Notes: generated by a model not told the origin, from the sequence alone. A stretch of DNA of 64,000 nt from Aquamicrobium lusatiense (GCF_014201615.1 NZ_JACHEU010000001.1:391631-455630), one strand, 5' to 3'; positions 38,490-47,100 are shown, numbered from the stretch's first letter. Numbers and translations: made by a program.

Positions 38490-40289
38490 CTACTCCGCCG
38501 CCCCTTCCAGAATGCCGGCCCCGGCGTCGAACTGGAGACGCGCAAGCTCAGCATAGAGGCCGCCTTTGATGACGAGGCTGCGGTGTGTGCCCTCTTCCAC
38601 GATGCGGCCCTCATCCATGACGAGGATGCGGTCGGCCTCCAGCACTGTCGCCAGACGATGGGCGATGACCAGCGTGGTGCGCGCACGCATCAGCGTCGAC
38701 AGCGCCTCCTGCACCAGCGTCTCGCTGGCGGCGTCCAGCGCCGAGGTTGCCTCGTCGAGCAGCAGGATGGGCGCATCGCGCAGGATGGCGCGGGCAATGG
38801 CGATGCGCTGGCGCTGGCCGCCCGAAAGCGTCACGCCGCGTTCGCCCACCTGCGTATCGTAGCCGCGCTCCAGCCTGAGGATGAATTCCTCCGCCTGCGC
38901 CGCGCGAGCCGCTGCCTCGATTTCGGTGTCGGTGGCATCGGGCCGGCCGAAGGCGATGTTGTCGCGCACGGTGGCGGCGAAGATCGTCACCTCCTGCGGC
39001 ACGATGGCCATGCGCGCGCGCAGCGTCTGCGGGTCCGCTTCGCGCACATCAATCCCGTCGACCGCGATTGCGCCGCCGGCGACATCGTAAAAACGCTGAA
39101 TCAGCGAGAACACCGTGCTCTTGCCGGCGCCCGAAGGGCCGACGATCGCCACTGTCTCGCCCGGACGCACGGCGAAGCTGAGATCATGCAGCGCAGAGCG
39201 ATTGGGGCTGGCCGGATAGGCGAAGGAGACATGATCGAAGGCGATTTCACCGCGTGCGGGAACCGGGAGCGGCTTTGGATGGGCCGAGGCCTTGATGCCC
39301 GGCTCCTCCTCCAGCAGCTCGGTCAGCCGCTCGGCAGCGCCCGCGGCTTGAGAAAGCTCGCCCCAGACCTCCGACAGCGCGCCCAGCGCGCCGGCGGCGA
39401 ACACCGAATAGAGCAGGAACTGGCCAAGCGTGCCGGGCGTCATCGCACCGGTCAGCACATCGCGCGAGCCGAACCACAACACCGCCACCACCGACGCGAA
39501 GATGATGAAGATCGCCACGAAGGTGAGCATGGCGCGCGCCAGTATGGAGGCGCGGGCGGCGTTGAAGGCGGCCTCCACCGCCGCGCGGAAGCGGGACGTG
39601 ACCAGCCCTTCATTGGTGAAGGATTGCAGCGTGCGCACCGCGCCGATCTGCTCGCCGGCATAGGCATTGGCGGCGGCGAGCATGTCCTGCGCGGCGCGCG
39701 AACGCCCGCGCACGGAGCGGCCGAAAGCGACAAGCGGCACGATCACCAGCGGAATGGCGGCGATGACGAGACCGGACAGCTTGGGGCTCGTCACCACCAT
39801 CATGGCAAGCGCACCGAACCCCAGAATGATGTTGCGCAGCGCCACCGACGCCGTGGCGCCGACGGCCGACTTGATCTGCGTGGTGTCGGCGGCCAGCCGC
39901 GAGACGATCTCGCCGGACTGCACCCGATCGAAGAAGGACGGCGACAGCGTCGTCAGATGCGAAAACACGTCGCGGCGCAGGTCCGAAACCACCCGCTCGC
40001 CCAGCGTGATGACGAAATAATAGCGACCGGCCGAGGCTAGCGCGAGCATCGCGGCCATGGCCAGCAGCATGGTGAAATAGTTGGACACCAGCGTCGTGTC
40101 GGAATGGGAAAAGCCGTGGTCAATCATGCGCCGCACCGCCAGCGGCAGCGCCAGCGTCGTCACGGCGGCCAGAATCAGGGAGACCATGGCGCCCAGAACG
40201 AGGCCGCGATAGCTGCCGATGTAAGGGAAGACCCGCCTCAGCGGCCTGAGAGAACGCCTGCGCTGTTCCGCGCTTTCCGGTTGCGCCAT
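38490..40289 (-). CDS. ABC exporter, fused membrane and ATPase domains (MsbA-like)
   Basis: Half-transporter of 599 residues that should work as a homodimer in the inner membrane. An N-terminal membrane domain with about six helices (about 25-320) is followed by an ATPase domain. That domain has Walker A GPSGAGKS (about 384-391), the signature LSGGQRQRIAIAR and Walker B ILLLDEATSALD. It resembles MsbA/multidrug and lipid exporters; the substrate is not defined by sequence. It is convergent with the M20 gene. The upstream gap is shared with rpmE on the other strand. Confidence 0.93.
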   Translation of the reverse strand: MAQPESAEQRRRSLRPLRRVFPYIGSYRGLVLGAMVSLILAAVTTLALPLAVRRMIDHGFSHSDTTLVSNYFTMLLAMAAMLALASAGRYYFVITLGERVVSDLRRDVFSHLTTLSPSFFDRVQSGEIVSRLAADTTQIKSAVGATASVALRNIILGFGALAMMVVTSPKLSGLVIAAIPLVIVPLVAFGRSVRGRSRAAQDMLAAANAYAGEQIGAVRTLQSFTNEGLVTSRFRAAVEAAFNAARASILARAMLTFVAIFIIFASVVAVLWFGSRDVLTGAMTPGTLGQFLLYSVFAAGALGALSEVWGELSQAAGAAERLTELLEEEPGIKASAHPKPLPVPARGEIAFDHVSFAYPASPNRSALHDLSFAVRPGETVAIVGPSGAGKSTVFSLIQRFYDVAGGAIAVDGIDVREADPQTLRARMAIVPQEVTIFAATVRDNIAFGRPDATDTEIEAAARAAQAEEFILRLERGYDTQVGERGVTLSGGQRQRIAIARAILRDAPILLLDEATSALDAASETLVQEALSTLMRARTTLVIAHRLATVLEADRILVMDEGRIVEEGTHRSLVIKGGLYAELARLQFDAGAGILEGAAE

Positions 40290-40344
40290 GTCTGCGGTGG
40301 TCCTCCCTGCCCTTCGGCCACCGCCATTATGCTACGGCACGACC

Positions 40345-40373
40345 TTGTGATTCAATTTCGGTTGATGTATAGG
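40345..40373 (+). promoter_or_regulatory. Candidate promoter of rpmE
   Basis: TTGTGA (40345-40350), a 17-base spacer and TATAGG (40368-40373). A transcript from about 40380 would have a 100-base leader before rpmE, room for ribosomal-protein feedback. The opposite-strand exporter start is only 56 bases away. Confidence 0.45.
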
Positions 40374-40481
40374 CACGCCGACCGTTTTAGAGGCCGCGGC
40401 TTTTGAATAGCTGCGGCTTCGAGTTTTAAAAAGGGGCGCATCGCCGCAGGGCCGCCGTCCCCCCAAGCCAGGACGAGAGCG

Positions 40482-40703
40482 ATGAAGGCAGATATCCATC
40501 CCGACTACCACTCCATCAAGGTCGTGATGACCGATGGCACCGAGTACATGACCCGTTCGACCTGGGGCAAGGAAGGCGACACGATGAACCTCGACATCGA
40601 CCCGACCACGCACCCGGCCTGGACCGGCGGCCAGCAGACCCTGCTCGACCGCGGTGGCCGTCTGTCGAAGTTCAAGAACAAGTTCGCCAATCTCGGCATC
40701 TGA
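40482..40703 (+). CDS. rpmE: 50S ribosomal protein L31
   Basis: Ribosomal large-subunit protein of 73 residues ([15 protein letters not shown]...). It lacks the four zinc-binding cysteines of the C+ form of L31, so it is the zinc-independent C- form by that criterion. AGGACGAGAG precedes the ATG. It is monocistronic, with a strong symmetric terminator 22 bases after the stop. A long leader of about 100 bases lies between the candidate promoter and the start. Confidence 0.96.
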   Translation: MKADIHPDYHSIKVVMTDGTEYMTRSTWGKEGDTMNLDIDPTTHPAWTGGQQTLLDRGGRLSKFKNKFANLGI

Positions 40704-40724
40704 GCCGGTTCGCCGGACTGGAAT

Positions 40725-40755
40725 AAAAAAACCCGCCTTCGAGGCGGGTTTTTTA
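40725..40755. terminator. Bidirectional terminator between rpmE and the SelW-like gene
   Basis: Stem AAAAAACCCGCCT/AGGCGGGTTTTTT (40726-40738 with 40742-40754) with loop TCG. It has A run and T run on opposite sides, so it works for rpmE rightward and for the yebC-selW genes leftward. Confidence 0.9.
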
Positions 40756-40784
40756 TTGGCCGGTCGGCGGGACAAGCTTTTCGC

Positions 40785-41081
40785 TCAGTCCTGCGGCTTG
40801 CGGTCAGAATGGCCGAGGCTGCGTTCGGGGTCGATCACGTCGCGCACGAGCTGCTTGAGCCGCGCGGCATCGGGAAAGCCACCGTCGCGCTTGCGCTCCC
40901 ATATCAGGGTGTCGCCGCAGGTGATCGAAAAGACGCCGCCGGTGCCGGGCACCAGCGCCACTTCGCCAAGATCGGGCCCGAAGGTGGACAGCAGCTCCTG
41001 CGCCATCCACCCCGCACGCAGCAGCCACTGGCACTGCGTGCAGTAGGTTATGACGATGCGGGGGCCGCGATCCGCCTGCAT
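40785..41081 (-). CDS. SelW/SelT-like thioredoxin-fold protein (Rdx family)
   Basis: A 98-residue protein with a redox CXXC motif near its N-terminus (YCTQCQW, Cys14 and Cys17) on a thioredoxin-like fold. The second half has GGVFSITCGDTLIWERKRDGGFPD, the family signature. It is the cysteine version of selenoprotein W relatives; the physiological partner is unknown. Its ATG shares a base with the yebC stop (TGATG), so it is translated together with yebC. A terminator follows. Confidence 0.9.
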   Translation of the reverse strand: MQADRGPRIVITYCTQCQWLLRAGWMAQELLSTFGPDLGEVALVPGTGGVFSITCGDTLIWERKRDGGFPDAARLKQLVRDVIDPERSLGHSDRKPQD

Positions 41082-41827
41082 CAGGCGCTGAGCCTGGCCA
41101 TGGTCTCGTCGTCGACCTCGAAATTGGCGTAGACGTTCTGGACGTCGTCGTCATCTTCAAGGACGCCAACCAGCTTCATCAGCGAGCGGGCACGGTCCTC
41201 ATCGACCGGAATGGTGTTCTGGGGCTTCCAGATCGCCTTGACGGAGCTGGCTTCACCAAGGGCGCTTTCGAGCGTTCTGGAAACCTCGCCCATATCCCCG
41301 AACGCACAGTAGATGGTGTGGGTCTCTTCGTCGGACTCCACATCCTCGGCGCCAGCCTCGATGGCTGCCTCCATTACCGCATCGGCGGAACCGGCGGAGG
41401 CCGGATAGACGATTTCGCCCACGCGATCCCACATGAATGAAACCGATCCGGTTTCGCCCAGAGCGCCGCCGGCCTTGGTGAAGGCCGCGCGTACGTTGGA
41501 CGCGGCGCGATTGCGATTGTCGGTCAGCGCCTCCACGATCACGGCAACGCCACCGGGGCCATAGCCCTCGTAACGGACCTCCTCGTAATTGTCGCCATCG
41601 CCGCCGGACGCCTTGTTGATGGCGCGCTGGATATTGTCCTTCGGCATGGATTCAGCCTTGGCGTTCTGAATCGCGAGACGCAGGCGCGGGTTCATCGCCG
41701 GGTCGGGCATGCCCTGCTTGGCGGCGACGGTGATTTCGCGCGCCAGCTTGGAAAACAGCTTCGAGCGCATCGCGTCCTGACGGCCCTTGCGGTGCATGAT
41801 GTTCTTGAACTGTGAATGGCCGGCCAT
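41081..41827 (-). CDS. yebC: YebC/PmpR-family protein
   Basis: A 248-residue protein of the YebC family: [21 protein letters not shown] at the N-terminus, the [14 protein letters not shown] block and the [16 protein letters not shown] block. Members were described as transcription regulators, and recent work ties them to translation of difficult motifs; both roles are possible here. AAGGAG precedes the ATG. In many alphaproteobacteria it lies directly upstream of ruvC; here the two are 14 kb apart on the same strand. It forms an operon with the overlapping SelW-like gene. Confidence 0.95.
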   Translation of the reverse strand: MAGHSQFKNIMHRKGRQDAMRSKLFSKLAREITVAAKQGMPDPAMNPRLRLAIQNAKAESMPKDNIQRAINKASGGDGDNYEEVRYEGYGPGGVAVIVEALTDNRNRAASNVRAAFTKAGGALGETGSVSFMWDRVGEIVYPASAGSADAVMEAAIEAGAEDVESDEETHTIYCAFGDMGEVSRTLESALGEASSVKAIWKPQNTIPVDEDRARSLMKLVGVLEDDDDVQNVYANFEVDDETMARLSA

Positions 41828-41898
41828 GGGACTCCTTGATGCTCGGGTATCCGGATCGCGGCGGGCCTGTGTACCCGGGGATCGGACCTGATTGTGTG

Positions 41899-41951
41899 AT
41901 AAAGCATCGGGTGGTCCGCAAGCCTGATTCCGCCTGGGGAACCGATGCTCG
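41899..41951. repeat. Palindromic intergenic element, family A variant
   Basis: Outer arms GCATCGG (41903-41909) and CCGATGC (41943-41949) around a GC-rich centre without the usual AAAAGTG core. It occupies the 300-base gap between yebC and the divergent metallo-beta-lactamase-fold gene, in which I see no other feature. Confidence 0.55.
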
Positions 41952-42125
41952 GAATGGCCGGCTTATAAAGAAATCAACGCAATCCGTCCAGACGAACCGC
42001 CTTGCCCGGTCGCGAAAACGTGACTGGCGGTCATGGCGCGGGCAATCGTAGTTTGTGTCGCCCTGCATGGAGAGGCCCATCCGGAAAGGGGGCCCGTCTG
42101 GTGAGGGTCCAACCCGGAGGGAGCA

Positions 42126-42938
42126 ATGTCGGTTCCGCGCCTGCTGCTCATCTGCCTCAGCCTTTTCTGGCTCATGGCTGCCCCCGTCATGGCGCAGGAG
42201 CAGGCCGCGCCCTCGCGCTGCCTCGCCATCGCGCAGACATTGCCGCATGTCACCTTTGCCAGTTTCATCCCGGCGCAAGCCGGGGCGAAGGACGAGGTTC
42301 GCATCACCTATGCCGGCCACTCCACCTATGTCGTCGAGACGCCCGGCGGCGTGCGCATCGCCACCGACTACAACGGCGCCTATGGCTCCGATCCGCTACC
42401 GGACGTGGTCACCATGAACAAGGCGCACCGCACCCACTACACCGAAACGCCCGATCCGGGCATCGCCCATGTGCTGCGCGGCTGGAACCCGGATGGCGGA
42501 CCGGCAAGTCATGCGCTCGGCATCGACGACGTCTATGTCCGCAACGTGCCCACCGACATCCGCACATGGGGCGGCGATCTGGAGCGCGACGCCAATTCCA
42601 TCTTCATCTTCGAGGTGGCAGGGCTGTGTATCGGCCATCTCGGCCATCTGCACATCCGGCTGGCCGACGCCCACTATGCGGCGATCGGCCGGCTCGACGT
42701 GGTGATGGTCCCCATAGACGGCGGCATGACGCTCTCCCTCGACGGCATGAGCGAGATCGCCGGGCGGCTGAGTTCGTCCATCGTCCTGCCCATGCACCGG
42801 CACTCCACGCCGATCGGCGCCTTCACCGGCCGCATGGGAGCGGGCTTCGCCGTCGAGTTCCGCGACAGCCCCTCGCTCACCGTGTCGCTGCGCACCCTGC
42901 CGCGCCAGCGCACCATCATCGTGCTGAAAGGCGTCTGA
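42126..42938 (+). CDS. Exported metallo-beta-lactamase-fold protein
   Basis: A 270-residue protein with a signal peptide (about 1-23, cleavage after VMA). The domain after it is of the L-ascorbate-6-phosphate lactonase/UPF0173-like MBL fold: ITYAGHSTYVVETPGGVRIATDY near residue 60. The usual HxHxDH metal motif is not intact (the segment reads NKAHRTHYTE). FEVAGLCIGHLGHLH, MVPIDGGMTL and LPMHRHST keep several of the other ligands. Function is unknown, probably hydrolytic or a decayed enzyme in the periplasm. CGGAGG precedes the ATG. It has no obvious operon partner. Confidence 0.78.
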   Translation: MSVPRLLLICLSLFWLMAAPVMAQEQAAPSRCLAIAQTLPHVTFASFIPAQAGAKDEVRITYAGHSTYVVETPGGVRIATDYNGAYGSDPLPDVVTMNKAHRTHYTETPDPGIAHVLRGWNPDGGPASHALGIDDVYVRNVPTDIRTWGGDLERDANSIFIFEVAGLCIGHLGHLHIRLADAHYAAIGRLDVVMVPIDGGMTLSLDGMSEIAGRLSSSIVLPMHRHSTPIGAFTGRMGAGFAVEFRDSPSLTVSLRTLPRQRTIIVLKGV

Positions 42939-42944
42939 AACCGA

Positions 42945-43040
42945 TCAGCCGTCGAGATCGCTCTTGAGGCGGTCGAGAATGCTCATGGCATGGCCGGCAT
43001 ATTCGCTGATCCAGCGGTCGTGGATGCGCCTGATCGGCAG
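42945..43040 (-). pseudogene. Remnant: C-terminal end of an ArsR-type regulator
   Basis: Read leftward, this stretch encodes a fragment ending ...PIRRIHDRWISEYAG...LKSDLDG and a TGA at 42945-42947. The IHDRWISEYA-type block is typical of the C-terminal helix of ArsR regulators that are paired with SRPBCC proteins. The N-terminal helix-turn-helix is absent. The left arm stops at a rightward SRPBCC remnant, so the regulator has lost about two thirds of its length. No start or ribosome site is visible. Confidence 0.5.
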
Positions 43041-43271
43041 CGCATCGAGATGGGCTTCGAGCCGCTGGAGGACGGCGGCACTTTCGTCACCATCGCCGAA
43101 TCCGGCTGGCGCGAGGACGAACGCGGCCGCAAGGCCTCCTACGGCAATTGCGAGGGCTGGTCGCAGATGCTGTCCTGCATGAAGGCCTATGTCGAATACG
43201 GCATCAATCTGCGCGAGGGTTTTTACCCCAGCGAGATGCGCGGCGAGCTGCCAACCCCGGACGGCAGCTGA
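43035..43271 (+). pseudogene. Remnant: C-terminal half of an SRPBCC/AHSA1 protein
   Basis: The frame covers RIEMGFEPLEDGGTF, TIAESGWREDERG and NCEGWSQMLSCMKAYVEYG, the last strands and C-terminal helix of the helix-grip fold, and stops at 43271. The N-terminal half of about 65-80 residues is missing; an open frame extends back to 42990 but is not conserved there and overlaps the ArsR remnant. Expression of a short product cannot be ruled out. The two remnants face away from each other. Confidence 0.6.
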
Positions 43272-43291
43272 CGTTTCAGGTGGCGGCGGCC

Positions 43292-44056
43292 TCAGTGCCC
43301 GCCGCCGCTCCTGACTTTTGACTTTCGCCGCCTTGCCAGCATGTTGAGCCCCTCGACCAGCGCCGAGAAGCCCATGGCGGCATAGATGTAGCCCTTGGGC
43401 ACATGGAAGCCCATGCCATCCGCGATCAGCGTCATGCCGATCATCAGAAGGAAGCCCAGCGCCAGCATGACGATGGTGGGGTTCTTCTCGATGAAAGCGG
43501 AGAGCGGGTTCACCGCCAGCAACATCACGACCACCGCTGTGATGACCGCGATGTACATGATCGCGATCTCATCAGTCATGCCCACGGCGGTGATGATGGA
43601 ATCGATCGAAAACACCAGATCGAGCAGCAAAATCTGGAAAATCGCCGCACCCAGCGAAAGCTGCACCGTGCGGCCGATCATTTCGCTCTTGTCCGTTTCG
43701 GGATCGACGGTGTGGTGAATTTCCCGCGTTGCCTTCCAGACAAGGAACAATCCGCCCGTGATCAGGATGATGTCGCGCCAGGAATAAGGTTCATCGAACA
43801 GGGTGAACAGCGGGGTGGTGAGCTTGACGATGTAGGAAATCGTCGCCAGCAAAACCAGACGCATCACCAGAGCGGCTCCTATGCCCAGCACACGGGCCTT
43901 TGCGCGTTGTTCCGGCGGAAGCTTGTTGGTCAGGATGGAGATGAAAATCAGGTTGTCGATGCCGAGAACGATCTCAAGGACGACAAGGGTGAGAAGCGCT
44001 ACCCACGCGGTTGGATTGCTCAACCAGTCGAAATGGTCGGCGATGAGGTCTAACAT
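43292..44056 (-). CDS. TerC-family integral membrane protein
   Basis: Inner-membrane protein of 254 residues with about seven helices. The signature LEIVLGIDN lies at residues 27-35, and a second copy of the acidic-residue helix occurs near [15 protein letters not shown]. TerC/Alx-type proteins handle manganese or other metals and membrane protein assembly at the translocon. It is convergent with the SRPBCC remnant. GGAGACC lies 12 bases before the ATG. It stands alone, 86 bases downstream of the phosphoesterase gene. Confidence 0.93.
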   Translation of the reverse strand: MLDLIADHFDWLSNPTAWVALLTLVVLEIVLGIDNLIFISILTNKLPPEQRAKARVLGIGAALVMRLVLLATISYIVKLTTPLFTLFDEPYSWRDIILITGGLFLVWKATREIHHTVDPETDKSEMIGRTVQLSLGAAIFQILLLDLVFSIDSIITAVGMTDEIAIMYIAVITAVVVMLLAVNPLSAFIEKNPTIVMLALGFLLMIGMTLIADGMGFHVPKGYIYAAMGFSALVEGLNMLARRRKSKVRSGGGH

Positions 44057-44142
44057 TGTAGACTAAGGTCTCCAGATAAGGTGGAGACGGAAATTAGGGT
44101 ACAAAGGTACGGCCTTCAATGCCGGACCATCTTTTTCTTCTT

Positions 44143-44967
44143 TCAGGCCCAGAAAGAAGGAACCGTTTCTTCCAGACGCGGGCCACGCCGGAATGGCGCA
44201 ACGCGCTCGGCGAGCCCGGTGCGATCCGAAATATCGACACCGACGCCGCACAGCGTCGCCGGCCCGTTCGCGGCCTCGAAGCGCCCTTTCGGCACCTTTG
44301 AGAGAAAGCGGTTGAGCGGCTCTTCCTTGTCCATCCCCAGCGAGGAATCATAGTCTCCGCACATGCCGGCGTCCGAGATATAGGCGGTGCCGCCATTGAG
44401 GATCTGGTGATCGGCGGTCGGCTGGTGGGTGTGGGTGCCGACGACAAGCGAGGCGCGCCCGTCGACGAAATGGGCGAAGCACATCTTTTCGCTGGTTGCT
44501 TCGGCGTGGAAGTCGATGACCACCGCATCGGCCTGCTCCCCGAGCGGACAGGCGGCCAGCTCCTGTTCGCCGGCTTGGAAGGGATCGTCAAGCTCGGGAT
44601 GCATGAACACCCGGCCCATGATATTGGCGACCATGACGCGCGCGCCGTTGCGGGCGATATAGAGCCCCGCGCCCTTGCCGGGCGTGCCTTTGGGGAAGTT
44701 GGCGGGACGCAGGAAGCGGTCCTCGCGCGGCGCGAAATTCAGCGCGTCGCGCTGGTCCCAGACATGATTACCCGTGGTCACCACATCGGCGCCGGCCTCG
44801 ATGGTGGCATGAAAGATCTGCTCGGTAATGCCGAAGCCGCCGGCCGCGTTCTCGCCATTGACGATGACGAAATCGAGCCGGTAATCCGAAATCAGGCCGG
44901 GAAGCTGCTCCCAGACCGCCGTGCGGCCTGCTTTTCCAACCATGTCGCCAAGAAAAAGAAGTCTCAT
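44143..44967 (-). CDS. Calcineurin-like phosphoesterase, YmdB type
   Basis: Metallophosphoesterase of 274 residues, cytoplasmic. Metal ligands and motifs: GDMVG with Asp8, NGENAAGGFG (about 37-46), GNHVWDQ, IDFHAEATSEK and the C-terminal GTHTHQPTADHQ. YmdB proteins hydrolyse 2',3'-cyclic AMP in vitro and affect RNA levels. The 274 residues match the TIGR00282 group in length. It ends in a polar tail. An intergenic element of family B lies just upstream of its start (44982-45035). Confidence 0.93.
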   Translation of the reverse strand: MRLLFLGDMVGKAGRTAVWEQLPGLISDYRLDFVIVNGENAAGGFGITEQIFHATIEAGADVVTTGNHVWDQRDALNFAPREDRFLRPANFPKGTPGKGAGLYIARNGARVMVANIMGRVFMHPELDDPFQAGEQELAACPLGEQADAVVIDFHAEATSEKMCFAHFVDGRASLVVGTHTHQPTADHQILNGGTAYISDAGMCGDYDSSLGMDKEEPLNRFLSKVPKGRFEAANGPATLCGVGVDISDRTGLAERVAPFRRGPRLEETVPSFWA

Positions 44968-44981
44968 GGGAAGGCTACTTA

Positions 44982-45035
44982 GAGCATTTTGCAGGCAAGT
45001 GGAATCACCTGACGTCGCACAAATGCAGCTAAAAC
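44982..45035. repeat. Short palindromic intergenic element, family B copy 2
   Basis: The same pattern as 2091-2157 (GAGCATTT-GCAG-CA-TG-AA-CA-CTG-CGTCGCA), with changes spread over both halves. The end is less clear because the terminal arm GAAATGC is not kept. It lies between the phosphoesterase and fau on the minus strand. Confidence 0.6.
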
Positions 45036-45079
45036 AAACTCATGGAGCAACGGGCGGGATTTGTTCGCACACCAAACGC

Positions 45080-45688
45080 TCAGGCCGGCGCGAGATCGGG
45101 ATTGTCGGCCTTGCGAAAATGCCTCAGCCCAAGCTCCGTCAGGATTTCGTCAAGCGCGACGTCGTGGTTCTCCTCCGGCACCCGCTCCACCTTCTGGCAT
45201 TCGAAGGCCGTACCGATGAGGCGCGGCTTCAGGCCTCTTTCATGCATACGCGCGATGGCACGGTCATAGTAACCGGCACCATAGCCCAGCCGATGCCCGC
45301 GCTGATCGAAGGCGGCAAGAGGCATGAGCATGACAGAGGGATCGAGAACGGCGGCATCAGGCCCCGGCCCCACCGTGCCGAAACCGCTCTCGATCAGTTC
45401 CGCACGCCGGTCCAGCTCGCGGAAAACGATGGTTTGCTTGTCGAGAACCACAGGCACGCAGATCCGCGCACCCTTTTCGCGCAGGGCCGACATCAGGGGC
45501 CGCAGGTCGATTTCAGAGCGGATCGGCAAAAATCCGGCAACGACCGTACCCGGCTCGATGTCGATCCCCGGCGCGCCGAGCTCGGCAATGCGCAGGGACA
45601 TCTCGATACGCCATGTCTGGTCCAGCGCATCGCGGCGCGCCAGTGCTTCACGGCGAACGGAATTCTTCTGCTCCTTCAGAGAAATCAT
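45080..45688 (-). CDS. fau: 5-formyltetrahydrofolate cyclo-ligase
   Basis: Converts 5-formyl-THF back to 5,10-methenyl-THF with ATP, in one-carbon metabolism. The 202 residues contain FLPIRSEIDLRPL and the catalytic/folate block LGYGAGYYDR (about 134-143). It is placed directly downstream of 6S RNA (gap of about 80 bases), the classical ssrS-ygfA arrangement, so it is probably transcribed by read-through from the 6S promoter. The ATG at 45688 has only a weak ribosome site. Confidence 0.93.
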   Translation of the reverse strand: MISLKEQKNSVRREALARRDALDQTWRIEMSLRIAELGAPGIDIEPGTVVAGFLPIRSEIDLRPLMSALREKGARICVPVVLDKQTIVFRELDRRAELIESGFGTVGPGPDAAVLDPSVMLMPLAAFDQRGHRLGYGAGYYDRAIARMHERGLKPRLIGTAFECQKVERVPEENHDVALDEILTELGLRHFRKADNPDLAPA

Positions 45689-46149
45689 GCTCGGTCTGTT
45701 CCGGAAAAACGAAGCGGGTCTTCATCAGTTGCGAAGACCGGTGGCGGGGGACACACAGTTCGAAACACGGACACGGCACAGCCCGACAAGGGCATGGGTG
45801 ACGATCCACACGACCGGTGAAGAAGTCGATCCCGGGAACCTACAAAGTAGGTGGGCGCCATATGTCCGGACCCACGGGTCCGGTCAGGGACAGCTCCCTT
45901 CGAGATCGATAAGGCCCCGGGGATATGTCTCTCCTGCCGGGAAGCGCAGACCGTCGCCCCATATATAGGCCGAACCGCGCCGCCGCGCCAGCGCCGGCAT
46001 GCGCCTGATCACCGAAACCGGCAAAGTTTCCGCCTGCAACTTCCGCGAGGCACCTTCCCTTGGCAGGCGAATGCGGATTGGCTACACAACTGCACGACCC
46101 GGACGGGACTCAGCTCCGTCCGGGCACGACCACAACGGGAAGGAAGAGC
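45689..46149. other. Region between fau and the moxR-like gene
   Basis: 461 bases with no protein gene. The leftward part is the 6S RNA (about 45770-45957). The rest (45958-46149) should hold the 6S promoter and the start region of the rightward AAA+ gene. A long TATATAT (45961-45967) is the only clear promoter-like feature for the 6S side. No clear boxes are seen for the ATPase. Confidence 0.6.
45770..45957 (-). ncRNA. ssrS: 6S RNA (ssrS), alphaproteobacterial type
   Basis: Minus-strand transcript with the long closing stem expected for 6S RNA: near the 5' end the CCCGGCAGG segment pairs with CCTTGTCGGG in the 3' part. A large open bubble in the middle mimics an open promoter. It contains a conserved ATATCCCCGGGGCCTT piece, a strong hairpin GGACCCGTGGGTCC near 45867-45882, and CACCTACTTTGTAGGT. 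6S binds the RNA polymerase holoenzyme in stationary phase. The 5' end is set by TATATAT about 5 bases upstream; the 3' end is approximate. The fau gene downstream strengthens the call. Confidence 0.82.
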
Positions 46150-46989
46150 ATGCGCTTCGAAGGCACTTCGGCCTATATCGCCGACAAGGATCTGATGGTG
46201 GCGGTCAACGCGGCCATCGCTCTGGAGCGTCCTCTTCTGGTGAAAGGGGAACCCGGTACCGGCAAGACGGAACTCGCCCGGCAGGTTGCCGAAGCGCTTG
46301 GCCTCGACCTGATCGAGTGGAACGTGAAGTCGACCACCAGGGCCCAGCAGGGGCTTTATGAATATGACGCCGTCTCACGCCTGCGCGACAGCCAGCTCGG
46401 CGACGACCGCTTCAACGACATCGGCAACTACATCCGCCGCGGCAAGCTGTGGGAGGCCTTTGCCTCGGACAGGAAGGTCGTGCTGCTCATCGACGAGATC
46501 GACAAGGCCGACATCGAGTTCCCCAACGACCTGTTGCAGGAGCTCGATCGCATGGAGTTCTTCGTCTACGAGACGGGCGAGACGATCCGCGCCGTGCAGC
46601 GCCCGATCGTCATCATCACCTCCAACAACGAGAAGGAACTGCCGGACGCCTTCCTGCGCCGCTGCTTCTTCCACTACATCCGCTTCCCCGATGTGGACAC
46701 GCTGTCGCGCATCGTCGAGGTGCACTATCCGGGCATCAGGAAAAGGTTGGTCGAGGCGGCCCTTACGCAATTCTTCGAGATCCGCGAAACGCCCGGGCTG
46801 AAGAAGAAGCCTTCGACTTCGGAAGCGCTCGACTGGATCCGCCTGCTGGTCTCCGACGACGTTTCGCCCGAAGATCTGCGCGGCGACGCCAGAACCGCAC
46901 TGCCCCGCCTGCACGGCGCGCTTCTGAAGAACGAGCAGGACGTGCACCTGTTCGAGCGCCTTGCCTTCATGGCACGGCGCAACAACTGA
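46150..46989 (+). CDS. MoxR-family AAA+ ATPase
   Basis: Cytoplasmic AAA+ chaperone of 279 residues. It has Walker A GEPGTGKT (33-40), Walker B VVLLIDEIDKAD (about 106-117) and the sensor and arginine-finger region around PDAFLRRCFFHYIRFPD. MoxR ATPases usually work with a VWA-domain protein to mature metalloenzymes or other complexes. The start at 46150 begins the typical MRFEGTSAYIADKDL block; a frame from 46060 adds unconserved residues. A VWA (CoxE-like) gene is present but 16.8 kb away, at the end of the window. A palindromic element follows its stop. Confidence 0.93.
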   Translation: MRFEGTSAYIADKDLMVAVNAAIALERPLLVKGEPGTGKTELARQVAEALGLDLIEWNVKSTTRAQQGLYEYDAVSRLRDSQLGDDRFNDIGNYIRRGKLWEAFASDRKVVLLIDEIDKADIEFPNDLLQELDRMEFFVYETGETIRAVQRPIVIITSNNEKELPDAFLRRCFFHYIRFPDVDTLSRIVEVHYPGIRKRLVEAALTQFFEIRETPGLKKKPSTSEALDWIRLLVSDDVSPEDLRGDARTALPRLHGALLKNEQDVHLFERLAFMARRNN

Positions 46990-46997
46990 TCCGCCAG

Positions 46998-47043
46998 AGC
47001 GTTTCCAGGAAAAGTGAAAATACTTTTCCGGTTCGGAAACGCG
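46998..47043. repeat. Palindromic intergenic element, family A
   Basis: Outer arms GCGTTTCC (47000-47007) and GGAAACGC (47036-47043), inner arms GGAAAAGT (47009-47016) and ACTTTTCC (47023-47030). It shares the core AAAAGTG and spacing with elements at 23213 and 34211. The outer arms differ but are still complementary. Confidence 0.8.
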
Positions 47044-47100
47044 ACAAGCCAAAGGCTTGGAGCCATTCAGCGATTCCGTGAAACAAGCAACGGCTCTAAA

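Noticed and set aside
46990..47100. A gene between the MoxR ATPase and the transporter
   Set aside because: The stretch is a family A palindrome followed by the edge of the 100-bp element; frames are short and unconserved.
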